DNA of 64,000 nucleotides, taken from the NCBI RefSeq assembly GCF_024449095.1, contig NZ_CP024627.1, forward strand, positions 2,604,001 through 2,668,000. The letters run 5' to 3'. A program made the position numbers and the translations under genes. The notes below the pieces were generated by a model that was given only the letters and a program-made list of their open reading frames with translations, made no database searches and was not told the DNA's origin. The stretch comes from Vibrio coralliilyticus. Lineage in GTDB: Bacteria > Pseudomonadota > Gammaproteobacteria > Enterobacterales > Vibrionaceae. This document shows, in pieces, positions 9,792-20,552 of the stretch (positions are counted from its first letter, which is position 1; every line of letters begins with the position of its first letter).

Positions 9792-9870
9792 GAGAAGTCA
9801 GTTGAAAAAATCACCTCTTTTTAGGCAAAAAAATCAATTTTTTTCTTCCCTTATAGAAACATCAAACCCC

Positions 9871-10974
9871 TTATGCTAAATGCTCTTTCGCCAGATAATC
9901 ATGGCTTTGCATTTCAATAAGTCGAGACTGACAGCGTTTAAATTCAAATTCCAATTGTCCTTGGGTATATAGCTCTTCTAACGGAACTGTCGCTGAGATA
10001 ATTAATTTGACATGACGCTCATAGAATTCATCCACTAAAGCAATAAAACGACGAGCCGCATCATCAATAGACTTTCCCATTTGCTGGACGTCGGCTAATA
10101 GTACGGTGTGGTAGATACGTGACAGCTCTATATAATCATTTTGACTCCGGGCTGACTGGCACAACTGCTCAAAGGTAGCATGCAGCACCCCTTCGTACGA
10201 ATTCAATACCTCTATCTGACGATGATTGATTTCAATGCTTTTCGCACCTTGCTTATGCTCACCAACCAATTGTTCAAAGTAATGACAGAGATTGGTATTG
10301 GCCTGAGCATCCAAAGGAAAATGATAAATTTCCGCTTGTTCAAGCGTTCTCAATCTGTAGTCAATGCCACTATCAACATTAAGCACTAAACAGTTTGACT
10401 GAATCAAATCAATCGCAGGCAAAAAACGAGCTCTTTGTAAGCCATTGCGATACAAGTCCTGTGGTGGAATATTGGATGTGGCGACTAAAATCACACCACG
10501 CTTGAATAAAGCCTGAAACAAAGTTCCCAAAATCATTGCATCGGTAATATCTGATACGAAAAACTCATCAAAACATATGATTTCCGCTTCTGACTTAAAG
10601 ATATCAGCCACCTGCTCCAATGGATCATTGATATCTCCAAGCGCATTCAACTCGTCATGCACTCGATACATAAATCGGTGGAAGTGGACACGCATTTTTT
10701 TGTCGCAGGGAAGGGCTTCAAAAAAAGTATCCATTAAGTAGGTTTTTCCACGCCCTACTCCCCCCCAAAAATACAATCCTTTAGGAGCAATAGGTTGAGG
10801 TGTTTTTTTGCCAAACCAGCTTTTCCATCCGGTGACAGGTTCAACAGGGGTATTTATATATTGAACAAATTCATGGTAGAGATTATCCAGAGCTTTCACG
10901 GCTTGAAGTTGGGCTTCATCTTGTTGAAAGCCATGCTCTTTTACATCTTTTGTATAGATCTCTAATGGGGTCAT
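9871..10974 (-). CDS. zapE: Cell division protein ZapE (AFG1-like ATPase)
   Basis: ZapE is a P-loop ATPase that associates with the Z-ring during late constriction. The sequence shows Walker A GGVGRGKTYLMD and Walker B IICFDEFFV followed by sensor-like ATSN. Length (367 residues from ATG 10974) is normal for the family. A GTG four codons upstream (10986) is possible but neither start has a strong ribosome site. It sits between rplM-rpsI and the divergent zapG, as in E. coli (yhcM/yhcB). Confidence 0.94.
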   Translation of the reverse strand: MTPLEIYTKDVKEHGFQQDEAQLQAVKALDNLYHEFVQYINTPVEPVTGWKSWFGKKTPQPIAPKGLYFWGGVGRGKTYLMDTFFEALPCDKKMRVHFHRFMYRVHDELNALGDINDPLEQVADIFKSEAEIICFDEFFVSDITDAMILGTLFQALFKRGVILVATSNIPPQDLYRNGLQRARFLPAIDLIQSNCLVLNVDSGIDYRLRTLEQAEIYHFPLDAQANTNLCHYFEQLVGEHKQGAKSIEINHRQIEVLNSYEGVLHATFEQLCQSARSQNDYIELSRIYHTVLLADVQQMGKSIDDAARRFIALVDEFYERHVKLIISATVPLEELYTQGQLEFEFKRCQSRLIEMQSHDYLAKEHLA

Positions 10975-11126
10975 CGCTTCACTCACGTGCTATAGAAGGA
11001 TTGAAACTGCTATGCAGAGCACATGCATTTTTCTTTATCGTCTCGAATTCTCATAGTAACATGTCCGGTGAACATGTGTAACCAACCGGTAAAAAACATG
11101 TTAAATAACAATGATAAGGAGCGAAT

Positions 11127-11582
11127 ATGCCTTGGATTTATGCCCTTGTAGGTTTGCTTGTAGGCGCTGTTTTAGGAATCATCATCTCGCGTATCACCAC
11201 TCCGGGATATAGCAAACAGAAGACCATTCAAAAAGATTTAGATAACGCTAAATTTGAGCTGGAGCAGCAAAAGCAAGATCTTGCCGATCATTTTGCCCAA
11301 ACTGCAGAAATGCTGGATTCTTTAGGCAAAGAATACACTAAGCTTTATCAGCACATGACCAAAACATCTTCTGAATTGCTACCAAATATTCCAATTCAGG
11401 ATAACCCATTCAACAAAAAAGTAGCAGAGCAAACGAAAGTAGAAATGCAAGCTGAAGTTGAACAACCATTAATTCTCAATGAAGCACCTAAAGATTACGC
11501 CTCTGGCGCAACAGGCATGCTGACCGAAGAGAAAAAGGAAGTTCTTAACTCAGAACAAGTGGTTACAGCAAAAGCCTCTTAG
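11127..11582 (+). CDS. zapG: Z-ring associated protein ZapG (YhcB, DUF1043)
   Basis: The 151-residue inner-membrane protein has one N-terminal transmembrane helix (IYALVGLLVGAVLGIIIS), a coiled coil (about 30-85) and a disordered acidic C-terminus. The family links cell division with envelope synthesis. A clear AGGAG precedes the ATG. It is divergent from zapE and followed by degQ. Confidence 0.93.
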   Translation: MPWIYALVGLLVGAVLGIIISRITTPGYSKQKTIQKDLDNAKFELEQQKQDLADHFAQTAEMLDSLGKEYTKLYQHMTKTSSELLPNIPIQDNPFNKKVAEQTKVEMQAEVEQPLILNEAPKDYASGATGMLTEEKKEVLNSEQVVTAKAS

Positions 11583-11709
11583 CTCTATTTGTTCACTTGC
11601 TGAACTTTATAAAGGTTTTTTAGTCTTAAACTCCAATAAGCGTCGATTGATTTCTTATTTTTTAACCAAATATTAAATCTCAGGCCTTAACTTAACGAGG
11701 AGTTATCAG

Positions 11710-13077
11710 ATGAAAAAACCTTTGCTTGCTTTAACCGTCCTATCTTTAAGCTTAAGTTCAATCATCACCCCCATACCAGCCACTGCTGCCCTGCCGCTTT
11801 CAGTAGATGGAGAGCAATTGCCAAGTTTGGCTCCAATGTTGGAAAAGGTTACCCCTGCTGTCGTCAGCATCTCTGTGGAAGGTACCCAAGTCTCGAAGCA
11901 GCGCATCCCTGAACAATTCCGTTTCTTTTTCGGCCCAGAGTTTCCAACCGAGCAATTACAGGAACGTCCATTTAGAGGTCTTGGATCTGGTGTCATCATC
12001 AACGCCGATAAAGGCTACATCGTGACTAACTATCACGTCATCAATGGTGCTGAAAAAATTCGCGTTAAGCTACACGATGGCAGAGAGTATGACGCTGAAT
12101 TAGTGGGCGGCGACCAAATGTCAGATGTAGCGCTTCTGCAGTTAGAAAAAGCCAAGAATCTCACGGAAATTCAGATTGCAGATTCGGATGCCTTGCGGGT
12201 CGGTGACTTTGCTGTTGCGATCGGTAATCCATTCGGTCTTGGACAAACGGTCACCTCCGGTATTGTTTCCGCTCTAGGACGCAGCGGCCTGAACATTGAA
12301 AATTTCGAGAACTTCATTCAAACCGATGCCGCTATCAATAGTGGTAACTCTGGTGGTGCTTTGGTGAACCTAAATGGTGAGTTGATTGGTATCAATACTG
12401 CTATTTTGGGGCCAAATGGCGGTAATGTTGGTATTGGGTTTGCCATTCCATCAAATATGATGAACAACCTAACAGCACAAATCCTTGAGTTTGGTGAAGT
12501 TAAACGCGGAATGTTAGGTGTTCAAGGTGGAGAAATTACTTCAGAGCTTGCTGATGCACTCGGCTATGAGTCCAGTAAAGGGGCTTTTGTTAGTCAAGTG
12601 GTGCCTGACAGTGCAGCAGATAAAGCAGGGCTCAAAGCGGGTGATGTCATTGTATCCGTCAACGGCAAAAGCATTCATTCATTCAGTGAACTGCGCGCAA
12701 AAGTTGCAACACTTGGTGCAGGCAAACAAATCTCGCTCGGAGTGGTCCGCGATGGTAAGAAGGAAAACTTTGATGTGACATTAGGTGAGCAGCAAAATGT
12801 CAAAGCCTCAGCCGACAAACTCCATGACGGCCTTTCTGGTGCAGAACTCACCAATACAACCTCAAGCGATCCAGTACAAGGCATTAAAGTCGCCGGCGTA
12901 GAGAAAGGCTCAAAAGCTGAAGCGTATCAGCTCGCGAAAGGTGACATCATTATTGGTGTAAACCGTAAACGAGTCAAAAACCTTGCTGAGTTTAGAAAAG
13001 TCCTTGAGAAGCAACCAAGTGTATTGGCTCTGAACATTCAACGTGGCGAACGGACTATTTATTTAGTCGTACGTTAA
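11710..13077 (+). CDS. degQ: Periplasmic serine endoprotease DegQ/DegP (HtrA family)
   Basis: This is a trypsin-like HtrA protease and chaperone of the periplasm. It has a signal peptide (about 1-26), a protease domain with catalytic His109 (TNYHVIN), Asp139 (SDVALLQ) and Ser214 (NSGNSGGALV), then two PDZ domains (about 260-345 and 365-455). At 455 residues it is nearer to DegQ than DegP length, and the degQ-degS pairing is the usual gammaproteobacterial arrangement. Vibrio commonly has a single DegQ/DegP-type protein, so it may cover both functions. Confidence 0.95.
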   Translation: MKKPLLALTVLSLSLSSIITPIPATAALPLSVDGEQLPSLAPMLEKVTPAVVSISVEGTQVSKQRIPEQFRFFFGPEFPTEQLQERPFRGLGSGVIINADKGYIVTNYHVINGAEKIRVKLHDGREYDAELVGGDQMSDVALLQLEKAKNLTEIQIADSDALRVGDFAVAIGNPFGLGQTVTSGIVSALGRSGLNIENFENFIQTDAAINSGNSGGALVNLNGELIGINTAILGPNGGNVGIGFAIPSNMMNNLTAQILEFGEVKRGMLGVQGGEITSELADALGYESSKGAFVSQVVPDSAADKAGLKAGDVIVSVNGKSIHSFSELRAKVATLGAGKQISLGVVRDGKKENFDVTLGEQQNVKASADKLHDGLSGAELTNTTSSDPVQGIKVAGVEKGSKAEAYQLAKGDIIIGVNRKRVKNLAEFRKVLEKQPSVLALNIQRGERTIYLVVR

Positions 13078-13096
13078 AAAACGAGAGCTCAATGTC

Positions 13097-13127
13097 AAAG
13101 GACGGTAGGATCTCCTGCCGTCCTTTT
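13097..13127 (+). terminator. Intrinsic terminator between degQ and degS
   Basis: AAAGGACGGTAGG-ATCT-CCTGCCGTCCTTTT forms a 13-bp stem with one mismatch/wobble, followed by a short T run. degS is therefore likely to have its own promoter. Confidence 0.85.
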
Positions 13128-13191
13128 ATTATTTTCTCATCTAATGCTATCCTTTCGCCACTTGTCTGATATTTAGAGTGGTTAGGAAGAT

Positions 13192-14259
13192 ATGCTGCAA
13201 TTCTTATTGCGTTCAATAGGTTTAGGGCTGGCAACAGCAGCATTATTACTATTGGCGATCCCTTCTCTACGCTCTACTATCCTCCCTCAGACACTGAGCG
13301 ATGAAATCAGTATTACTTCGGCGCAAGAAATCTCATTTAACAGTGCAGTACATAAGGCTGCGCCTGCTGTTGTGAACATTTACAGCCGAAAGTACAAAGA
13401 GGATGATCGTTCGAAGCTATTGACCCAGGGGCTGGGCTCTGGGGTTATTGTTAGCGACAAAGGCTATATCATCACTAACTATCATGTTGTTGCTCAAGCC
13501 GATCAGGTGGTAGTAGCACTGCAAGATGGGCGCGTCGCTGCCGCTCAATTGGTCGGTACTGATAAGCGAACCGATATTGCGGTTTTACGTGTAGAAGGTA
13601 GTAATCTTCCTGTCATACCACTCAATCCAAACTATTCCCCAACCGTCGGTGATGTCGTACTCGCCATCGGTAACCCATACAACCTCGGCCAAACAACCAC
13701 TTTCGGCATTATCTCCGCAACTGGTCGCTCTTCCATCAGCGCCGGCGGACGACAAGCCTTTATTCAGACTGATGCTGCCATCAATGAAGGCAACTCTGGT
13801 GGGGCATTGGTTAACACACGAGGTGAACTGGTTGGTATCAACACTGCATCCTTTCAGCAAGCAACAGAACTAGAAACTTACGGCATTTCTTTTGCTATCC
13901 CTTATGCTCTTGCCAATAAAATCATGCAAAAAATCATAGCCGATGGTCGCGTGATCCGAGGTTATATCGGTATTGATGGTCAGGACATCAACTCCGTCAC
14001 TTCCCGCTTACTAGGGAATGAACATTTAGGGGGGATTATCGTGTTAGGCGTCGATCCTAACGGACCAGGCGCCGATGCAGGATTTCAGGCTCAGGATATT
14101 ATTCTCAAAATTGATGGACAAAAAATCAATGGTCGCCAGAGCGTAATGGATATTGTCACTGAGTTGAGGCCGGGGACAACCGTCGATGTGCTCATCCTAC
14201 GTAAGGGCAAAGAGCAAACACTTAGCGTGACGATCGCAGAAGATACCCGAGAAATTTAA
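13192..14259 (+). CDS. degS: Inner-membrane site-1 protease DegS (sigmaE stress sensor)
   Basis: DegS cuts the anti-sigma factor RseA when its PDZ domain binds unassembled porin C-termini, starting the sigmaE envelope response. The 355-residue protein has an N-terminal membrane anchor (LRSIGLGLATAALLLLAIP), protease domain with His98, Asp128 and Ser202 (NEGNSGGALV), and a single PDZ domain (about 255-350). One PDZ and an uncleaved anchor distinguish it from DegQ. Confidence 0.96.
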   Translation: MLQFLLRSIGLGLATAALLLLAIPSLRSTILPQTLSDEISITSAQEISFNSAVHKAAPAVVNIYSRKYKEDDRSKLLTQGLGSGVIVSDKGYIITNYHVVAQADQVVVALQDGRVAAAQLVGTDKRTDIAVLRVEGSNLPVIPLNPNYSPTVGDVVLAIGNPYNLGQTTTFGIISATGRSSISAGGRQAFIQTDAAINEGNSGGALVNTRGELVGINTASFQQATELETYGISFAIPYALANKIMQKIIADGRVIRGYIGIDGQDINSVTSRLLGNEHLGGIIVLGVDPNGPGADAGFQAQDIILKIDGQKINGRQSVMDIVTELRPGTTVDVLILRKGKEQTLSVTIAEDTREI

Positions 14260-14271
14260 AAACCTAGATAG

Positions 14272-14303
14272 AAAAATCCCATGCTCGATAGCATGGGATT
14301 TTT
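14272..14303. terminator. Bidirectional terminator between degS and parC
   Basis: AAAAATCCCATGCT-CGAT-AGCATGGGATTTTT is a perfect 14-bp inverted repeat placed between convergent degS and parC, able to serve both strands. Confidence 0.93.
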
Positions 14304-14305
14304 CT

Positions 14306-16576
14306 TTATTCGCTGTCTTCTTCTGTGGTAGAAGTTTCAACTTCAATACGGGTTACCCGCTGTAAACCTCTCGGTAGCAAACTACCTCGACGACCACGCT
14401 CACCGCGGAAATTATCCAGGTCGCTTGGCTTCAAGCCAAGTTTACGTTTACCGGCATAGAGCGTCACCGATGCCCCTTGAGGTAACGACATCAGATGAGA
14501 AACCACTTCTTCCCGCTCTTTGGCTTTGGCCGCTGGAATATTAATGATCTTGTTGCCCTTACCTTTGCCTAACTGAGGTAAATCCTTGATAGGGAATAAC
14601 AACATTCGCCCTTGATTGGTAATAGCCAAAATCTCATCTTGGTCCAGGCTACGGATCGCATCCGGGCTCAAGACCTCAGCATTTTGAGGCAACGTGACTA
14701 GTACTTTACCACTGCGGTTTTTCGACAGTAAATCACTTCCTTTACACACAAAGCCATAACCGGCATCAGAACCGACCAACCATAACTGGTCTTCTTCCCC
14801 CATCACCACATGGCGAATGTTAGTCCCTGCATTAATATTCAGACGTCCCGTGATAGGCTCACCTTGACTTCTCGCTGAAGGCAATGAGTGTGACTCTAAC
14901 GAGTAGCTTCGACCATCACTGCCTAAGAAGACGGCTTGCTGATTACTCTTACCGCGAGCATGGGCTAAGTACTTATCACCCGACTTGTAATTCAGTCCTT
15001 CAGCATCAACATCATGACCTTTCGCGTGGCGGATCCACCCTTTGTCTGAAAGCACAACGGTAATAGGTTCGCTCGGTACAAGATCGCGCTCAGTCAAGGC
15101 TTTGGCTTCCGCACGCTCAACAAGAGGAGAGCGGCGATCATCACCGTATTTTTCAGCATCCGCTTTGATTTCTTTCTTTAATAGCGTATTCAGACGACGC
15201 TCAGAGCCTAGCAGCTGTTCAAGCTTTTCGCGTTCTTTTTCTAGCTCTTCCTGCTCACCACGGATCTTCATCTCTTCCAGCTTGGCAAGGTGACGAAGTT
15301 TGGTATCAAGAATCGCATCCGCCTGAATATCCGTAATACCGAAGCGTGCCATCAGCACTGCTTTGGGATCATCTTCCGTACGGATGATCTCTATCACTTC
15401 ATCCAAATTAAGGTAAGCAACCAACAAACCTTCTAAAATGTGCAAACGTGCAAGGACCTTGTCCAAGCGATGCTGCAAACGGCGGCGAACGGTCGCACGG
15501 CGGAACTCAATCCACTCTGATAAGATCTGAACCAGACCTTTCACCTGAGGACGGTTATCCAAGCCAATCATGTTGAGATTAACGCGGAAGTTTTTTTCAA
15601 GATCCGTCGACGCAAACAGGTGGTTCATCAACTGATCACAGTCGATACGATTTGAGCGAGGAACCACAACAATACGCGTCGGGTTTTCGTGATCCGATTC
15701 GTCACGTAGGTCATCGACCATTGGCAGTTTCTTGGCTCGCATTTGGCTAGCAATTTGCTCAAGTAACTTGGCACCCGATACCTGATGTGGCAGTGCCGTG
15801 ATAACAATATCACTGCCTTCTTTATGCCATACTGCGCGCATTTTGATACTGCCGCGACCAGTGCGGTAGATTTTTTCCAGCTCAGCTTTTGGCGAGATAA
15901 TCTCAGCTTCCGTTGGGTAATCCGGCCCCTGAACAAAGTTCATCACATCTGACAGTTCGGATTTAGGATGATCGATCAGATGGATAGTGGCATCAGCAAT
16001 TTCACGCACATTATGTGGCGGAATATCGGTCGCCATCCCTACTGCGATACCCGTAACGCCATTGAGTAGAATATGTGGCAGTCGCGCTGGCAGCATTTGC
16101 GGCTCTTTCATCGTACCGTCAAAGTTCGGCTGCCATTCAACGGTTCCTTGTCCAAGTTCACCAAGCAGAACTTCTGCAAACTTGGACAATTTCGCTTCGG
16201 TATAACGCATCGCAGCGAATGATTTAGGATCATCCGGCGCACCCCAGTTACCTTGACCGTCAACCAATGGATAACGATAAGAGAACGGCTGAGCCATTAA
16301 CACCATAGCTTCATAACATGCGGAGTCGCCGTGAGGGTGGTATTTACCCAACACATCGCCAACCGTGCGCGCGGATTTTTTGTATTTTGCTGCTGCCGAG
16401 AGCCCCAGCTCTGACATCGCATAAATGATTCGTCGCTGAACCGGCTTTAAGCCATCACCAATGTATGGCAAGGCGCGATCCATGATGACGTACATCGAGT
16501 AATTGAGATAAGCGTCTTCAGTGAACTTGCGCATTGGCAACTGTTCAACGCCATCGTATGTAATTTCCGTAGACAT
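14306..16576 (-). CDS. parC: DNA topoisomerase IV subunit A
   Basis: ParC is the DNA-cleaving subunit of topoisomerase IV, which decatenates sister chromosomes. The 756-residue protein has the catalytic Tyr125 ([11 protein letters not shown]) and a GyrA-like C-terminal beta-propeller. The quinolone-resistance region reads [12 protein letters not shown] with Ser85 and Glu89 (E. coli Ser80/Glu84), i.e. the susceptible state. It follows parE with 3 bp between. Confidence 0.98.
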   Translation of the reverse strand: MSTEITYDGVEQLPMRKFTEDAYLNYSMYVIMDRALPYIGDGLKPVQRRIIYAMSELGLSAAAKYKKSARTVGDVLGKYHPHGDSACYEAMVLMAQPFSYRYPLVDGQGNWGAPDDPKSFAAMRYTEAKLSKFAEVLLGELGQGTVEWQPNFDGTMKEPQMLPARLPHILLNGVTGIAVGMATDIPPHNVREIADATIHLIDHPKSELSDVMNFVQGPDYPTEAEIISPKAELEKIYRTGRGSIKMRAVWHKEGSDIVITALPHQVSGAKLLEQIASQMRAKKLPMVDDLRDESDHENPTRIVVVPRSNRIDCDQLMNHLFASTDLEKNFRVNLNMIGLDNRPQVKGLVQILSEWIEFRRATVRRRLQHRLDKVLARLHILEGLLVAYLNLDEVIEIIRTEDDPKAVLMARFGITDIQADAILDTKLRHLAKLEEMKIRGEQEELEKEREKLEQLLGSERRLNTLLKKEIKADAEKYGDDRRSPLVERAEAKALTERDLVPSEPITVVLSDKGWIRHAKGHDVDAEGLNYKSGDKYLAHARGKSNQQAVFLGSDGRSYSLESHSLPSARSQGEPITGRLNINAGTNIRHVVMGEEDQLWLVGSDAGYGFVCKGSDLLSKNRSGKVLVTLPQNAEVLSPDAIRSLDQDEILAITNQGRMLLFPIKDLPQLGKGKGNKIINIPAAKAKEREEVVSHLMSLPQGASVTLYAGKRKLGLKPSDLDNFRGERGRRGSLLPRGLQRVTRIEVETSTTEEDSE

Positions 16577-16579
16577 TCG

Positions 16580-18460
16580 TTAAACCTCTGCCAAATCCCC
16601 GTTGTTTTGTAGCCAAGAACGGCGGTCATCAGCACGTTTCTTACCAAGTAGCATATCCATCATTTCCATGGTTGCCTGAGAGTCATCAATCGTGAGCTGA
16701 ACCAAGCGGCGAGTATTCGGATCCATAGTCGTTTCACGTAGCTGAAGTGGATTCATTTCACCCAAACCTTTGAATCGCTGGACATTGATCTTAGCTTTTT
16801 TCTTCGACAAACGTTCTAAGATGCCTTCTTTCTCATCATCATCAAGGGCATAAAAGACTTCTTTACCACAATCAATACGATAGAGTGGTGGCATAGCCAC
16901 ATAGATATGACCCGCTTCTACCAGAGCTCTGAAGTGGCGGGTAAACAATGCACAGAGCAATGTTGCAATATGTAGTCCATCGGAGTCGGCATCGGCCAAG
17001 ATACAGATCTTGCCGTAACGTAAGCTTTCAAGGTTATCACTGTCTGGGTCAATACCCAGCGCAACCGAAATATCATGGACTTCTTGAGAGGCTAATACTT
17101 GGTCAGCAGACACTTCCCAAGTATTAAGAATTTTACCGCGAAGCGGCATGACAGCCTGAAACTCTCGATCGCGAGCCTGCTTCGCTGAACCACCAGCCGA
17201 GTCACCCTCGACAAAGAAGATTTCGGTACGGTTTAGATCTTGTACTGAGCAGTCCGTTAATTTACCCGGCAAGGCTGGCCCTGAAGCCACTTTTTTACGT
17301 ACCACTTTTTTACTTGCACGCATTCGCCGATGTGCATTGGCAATACAAACTTCTGCCAGCTGTTCAGCCAGTTGCGGCTTCTCATTCAGCCATAAGCTAA
17401 ACGCATCCTTTACCACGCCAGAAACAAAGGCAGCGGTTTGACGCGAAGACAGACGTTCTTTGGTTTGACCGGCAAATTGAGGGTCTTGCATCTTAACCGA
17501 CAATACGTAGGAACAGCGGTCAAAGACATCGTCCCCCGTGAGCTTAACACCACGAGGAAGCAGGTTACGGAACTCACAAAACTCTCGCATCGCATCAAGC
17601 AAGCCTTGGCGCAATCCATTTACGTGGGTGCCGCCTTGAGCTGTCGGGATCAGGTTTACGTAGCTTTCGGTGATCATCTCACCACCTTCCGGCTGCCAAA
17701 TCACCGCCCAGTTAGCCGCCTCGGTCTCCGCAGAGAATTCTCCAGTAAACGGCTCTTCAGGCAAGACGGTATAACCTTTCACACCTTCTGCTAGATAGTC
17801 TTTCAGTCCATCTTCGTACAGCCATTTGTGTTCGTTACCGTTCACTTTATCAGAGAAAGTGATTTCTAACCCTGGGCAAAGTACCGCTTTAGCTCGTAAG
17901 TTATTCACCAAACGAGTGACGGAGAAATTGGCAGAATCAAAATATTTAGCATCAGGCCAGAAGTGAACACTGGTACCTTTGTTACGACGTCCACAAGTGC
18001 CTGTGACCGTTAAGTCAGATACTTTATCGCCGTGCTCAAATGCAATTTCATACACTTGTCCTTCACGACGTACCGTTACTTCAACACGTTTTGATAAGGC
18101 ATTTACAACCGAAATACCTACACCGTGAAGACCACCAGAGAATTGATAGTTTTTATTGGAAAACTTACCACCCGCGTGGAGTTTACACAGAATAAGTTCA
18201 ACGCCGGAGACTTTCTCTTCCGGGTGAATATCAACAGGCATGCCTCGGCCATCATCGATCACTTCCAGAGATTGATCGGCATGCAGAATTACTTGAACTT
18301 TTGAAGCGTGTCCGGCTAGCGCTTCATCGACACTGTTGTCGATGACTTCTTGTCCCAAGTGGTTAGGGCGCGCTGTATCCGTATACATCCCTGGTCGGCG
18401 ACGTACAGGCTCCAAACCATTAAGAACCTCAATGGCTCCAGCATTATATTGTTCAGTCAT
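16580..18460 (-). CDS. parE: DNA topoisomerase IV subunit B
   Basis: ParE is the ATPase subunit of topoisomerase IV. The 626-residue protein has a GHKL ATPase domain (EVIDNSVDEALAGH; DDGRGMPVD; GGLHGVGISVVNAL) and a Toprim domain (FVEGDSAGGSAKQARD; DADSDGLHI). It ends at the parC start and follows yqiA after a 213-bp gap that holds no gene. Confidence 0.98.
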   Translation of the reverse strand: MTEQYNAGAIEVLNGLEPVRRRPGMYTDTARPNHLGQEVIDNSVDEALAGHASKVQVILHADQSLEVIDDGRGMPVDIHPEEKVSGVELILCKLHAGGKFSNKNYQFSGGLHGVGISVVNALSKRVEVTVRREGQVYEIAFEHGDKVSDLTVTGTCGRRNKGTSVHFWPDAKYFDSANFSVTRLVNNLRAKAVLCPGLEITFSDKVNGNEHKWLYEDGLKDYLAEGVKGYTVLPEEPFTGEFSAETEAANWAVIWQPEGGEMITESYVNLIPTAQGGTHVNGLRQGLLDAMREFCEFRNLLPRGVKLTGDDVFDRCSYVLSVKMQDPQFAGQTKERLSSRQTAAFVSGVVKDAFSLWLNEKPQLAEQLAEVCIANAHRRMRASKKVVRKKVASGPALPGKLTDCSVQDLNRTEIFFVEGDSAGGSAKQARDREFQAVMPLRGKILNTWEVSADQVLASQEVHDISVALGIDPDSDNLESLRYGKICILADADSDGLHIATLLCALFTRHFRALVEAGHIYVAMPPLYRIDCGKEVFYALDDDEKEGILERLSKKKAKINVQRFKGLGEMNPLQLRETTMDPNTRRLVQLTIDDSQATMEMMDMLLGKKRADDRRSWLQNNGDLAEV

Positions 18461-18673
18461 AATACGGAATATCGTTATAGAAAATAAATGGGTTACTGAG
18501 CAGGTAAGCTTTTGTTCTTTTTATTAATTAGTCTAAAAAGTAGCAAAAACGACCAAACTCTCGTCGTTTCACATCCAGCTCAGTACAAGGGAAACATAGT
18601 CTGGAAGAGAGGGAATGATGTCAAGTGAGATAACTAAGTAACCACTAAAATTATGACTTTTCCCTCAATGAGC

Positions 18674-19255
18674 CTATAGCTGGAGAAACTCAATGATATG
18701 CTTAGGGTAGCGTTCAAAGTCGACAAAACTATGATCTCCTCCCTGTTCAACGGTTTGTTTAGCTCCGCTAAACTTTTCAACCGCCTGACGATAATCCAAC
18801 ACCTCGTCTTCTGTTTGTTGTAAAAGCCAGAAATCTTCCGGTTGTTTGATGACTGGCGTATCCAACACTTTTAATTCATCAATATGGGTGTCTTTTAAAA
18901 CATAGCGTTGCTGTGTGTAGGGGTTTTCCTGCTCGCCTAAATAGTCAGAAAGTAACTCATAAGGTTTCACCGCAGGGTTAACCACCACTGCTCTAAAACC
19001 AAATTGAGCATTGAGCCACATGGACATATACCCACCCAGCGAACTGCCCACCAAGCCAATTTGATAATCGTTAAGGTGCGTTTCAATAATGTCCAGCAAA
19101 CATTCTGCAGCTTGCTTGGGAAAACAAGGTAATTGAGGAACAACAACCTTAATATCAGGACGATATTGCTGGCAATACTCCTTCATAACATTAGCTTTAT
19201 GAGACAAAGGAGAACTGTTAAAACCATGAATATAAAGCAGTAATGAAGGTTGCAT
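18674..19255 (-). CDS. yqiA: YqiA family esterase (alpha/beta hydrolase)
   Basis: The 193-residue alpha/beta hydrolase has the oxyanion motif YIHGFNSSP, nucleophile Ser72 in GSSLGG, and likely catalytic His in GGDHSF. E. coli YqiA hydrolyses short acyl esters; the physiological substrate is unknown. It lies between cpdA and parE, the same order as in E. coli. Confidence 0.93.
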   Translation of the reverse strand: MQPSLLLYIHGFNSSPLSHKANVMKEYCQQYRPDIKVVVPQLPCFPKQAAECLLDIIETHLNDYQIGLVGSSLGGYMSMWLNAQFGFRAVVVNPAVKPYELLSDYLGEQENPYTQQRYVLKDTHIDELKVLDTPVIKQPEDFWLLQQTEDEVLDYRQAVEKFSGAKQTVEQGGDHSFVDFERYPKHIIEFLQL

Positions 19256-19283
19256 AATGGTCCTTAATCAGGTGAGCTCAAGG

Positions 19284-20102
19284 TTAATAACCCGTTGAGT
19301 TAAAGTCAGGTTGGAACCTACCTGCGGGTAGACGTTTCACTTCGGTAGTCACATTTCCATCATCGTGGAGCAATAATTCACGCCACCCCGGAGACTGGTT
19401 ATCCAAAGCAAAGTCATCTGAGTTGGGTTTAAATTGTACACAGGTTGAAGGCGTGGCCATAACCCGCACTTCATTTCTCATCACATTCATGTCTTGGTGC
19501 ACATGGCCACACAGGACTGCTTTGACATTATTATGCTGATCGACCAATTGCCAAAAATCCTCTGAATCTTTCAAAGAATGTTGGTCTAACCAAGCACTGC
19601 CCACAAGCATGGGATGGTGATGCAATAGGATCAAAGCGTGACGTTCTGGATACTGAACTAATTTTTCTTCCAGCAGTGCAAATTGCTTATCGCTCAAACG
19701 ACCATGAGGCACTCCCACAACTTGAGAGTCAAGCATAATCATCTGCCATGTTTCACCAAGCAGTACATGCTCAATTTGCTGAATCTGTGGAGAAGGAATC
19801 ACCGAGGTCATGCTCGGTTTAAAATCATGATTGCCAGGGAGCCAAAAACAGGTTTTCTTGAGCGGTACAATACCTTGCTCAAAACGATGATATGACGCTT
19901 CGCTATGATCCTGTGAAATATCCCCTGTCGCCAAAACAGCGTCATAGGCAGGATTTTCTTCGACAATAGCTTCAACAACAGCCTTAAAGCTGTCACCTGT
20001 ATTCACACTCAATAGGCTTCCATCTGCTGCTTCAAACAGATGAGTATCTGTAATTTGAAGCAGCCTGATGCGACCATCTGATGAGCTCGACGTTACTTTC
20101 AA
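19284..20102 (-). CDS. cpdA: 3',5'-cyclic-AMP phosphodiesterase CpdA
   Basis: CpdA hydrolyses cAMP and thereby tunes CRP signalling. The 272-residue calcineurin-like metallophosphoesterase shows all metal-site blocks: QITDTHL, ATGDISQD, LPGNHD, LLHHHPM and CGHVHQD. The start is a TTG 9 bp after the yqiB stop; alignment from memory with E. coli CpdA (both have ITDTHLF about 20 residues in) supports it. Member of nudF-yqiB-cpdA-yqiA. Confidence 0.95.
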   Translation of the reverse strand: MKVTSSSSDGRIRLLQITDTHLFEAADGSLLSVNTGDSFKAVVEAIVEENPAYDAVLATGDISQDHSEASYHRFEQGIVPLKKTCFWLPGNHDFKPSMTSVIPSPQIQQIEHVLLGETWQMIMLDSQVVGVPHGRLSDKQFALLEEKLVQYPERHALILLHHHPMLVGSAWLDQHSLKDSEDFWQLVDQHNNVKAVLCGHVHQDMNVMRNEVRVMATPSTCVQFKPNSDDFALDNQSPGWRELLLHDDGNVTTEVKRLPAGRFQPDFNSTGY

Positions 20103-20111
20103 AACTAAAAC

Positions 20112-20552
20112 CTAAATATTGAGCGGCGTCCGGCTAATACCATGCCTTAAACAAAAAGATAACCAATCACCCAAAAAACGGTTCAGTTGCACTTTTTCAT
20201 CTTGCTGAACCATTTTGTCATTGGGGTATTCGTATCGAGCATTCACTCGTTTTAAATGCTCACACTCACACACCTCTGCTACGCGAGCATCGTGGTAGAG
20301 CCTGACAGACATTTTTGGCAATGGAAACACCGGGATATCATCACTTTGACAAATATCGACCAAAGTTGTGTACTTTGTGACTTCGACCACTTGAATTTGA
20401 TATGTCATGTTAGCAGCCTGATAGCAGCGCACATTACCAACCTTTGCTCTACTTGGAAGCAAAGCATTTAATTTGGCGTAATTGGTTTCATAAGTCCGCA
20501 TCAATTCTGATAAATCAACGTGATACGGCTTTTTTACTGCTACTTGTGCCAT
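20112..20552 (-). CDS. yqiB: YqiB family protein (DUF1249)
   Basis: This is a conserved gammaproteobacterial protein of 146 residues with no established biochemical role. The chosen ATG (20552) is preceded by AAGAGA and overlaps the nudF 3' end by 13 bp; an upstream ATG at 20588 in the same frame has no better ribosome site. The central region MTYQIQVVEVTKYTTLVDI followed by a basic/acidic strand pattern is typical of the family. Confidence 0.9.
   Translation of the reverse strand: MAQVAVKKPYHVDLSELMRTYETNYAKLNALLPSRAKVGNVRCYQAANMTYQIQVVEVTKYTTLVDICQSDDIPVFPLPKMSVRLYHDARVAEVCECEHLKRVNARYEYPNDKMVQQDEKVQLNRFLGDWLSFCLRHGISRTPLNI

Noticed and set aside
9641..9814. 58-codon N-terminal extension of L13
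   Set aside because: Contains the promoter and leader; L13 family length is met from 9640.
11710..14259. degQ/degS as a recent tandem duplication worth reporting
   Set aside because: The pair is a normal, old gammaproteobacterial arrangement with distinct domain layouts.
14306..18460. Quinolone-resistance changes in parC/parE
   Set aside because: ParC Ser85 and Glu89 are the susceptible residues; nothing unusual seen.
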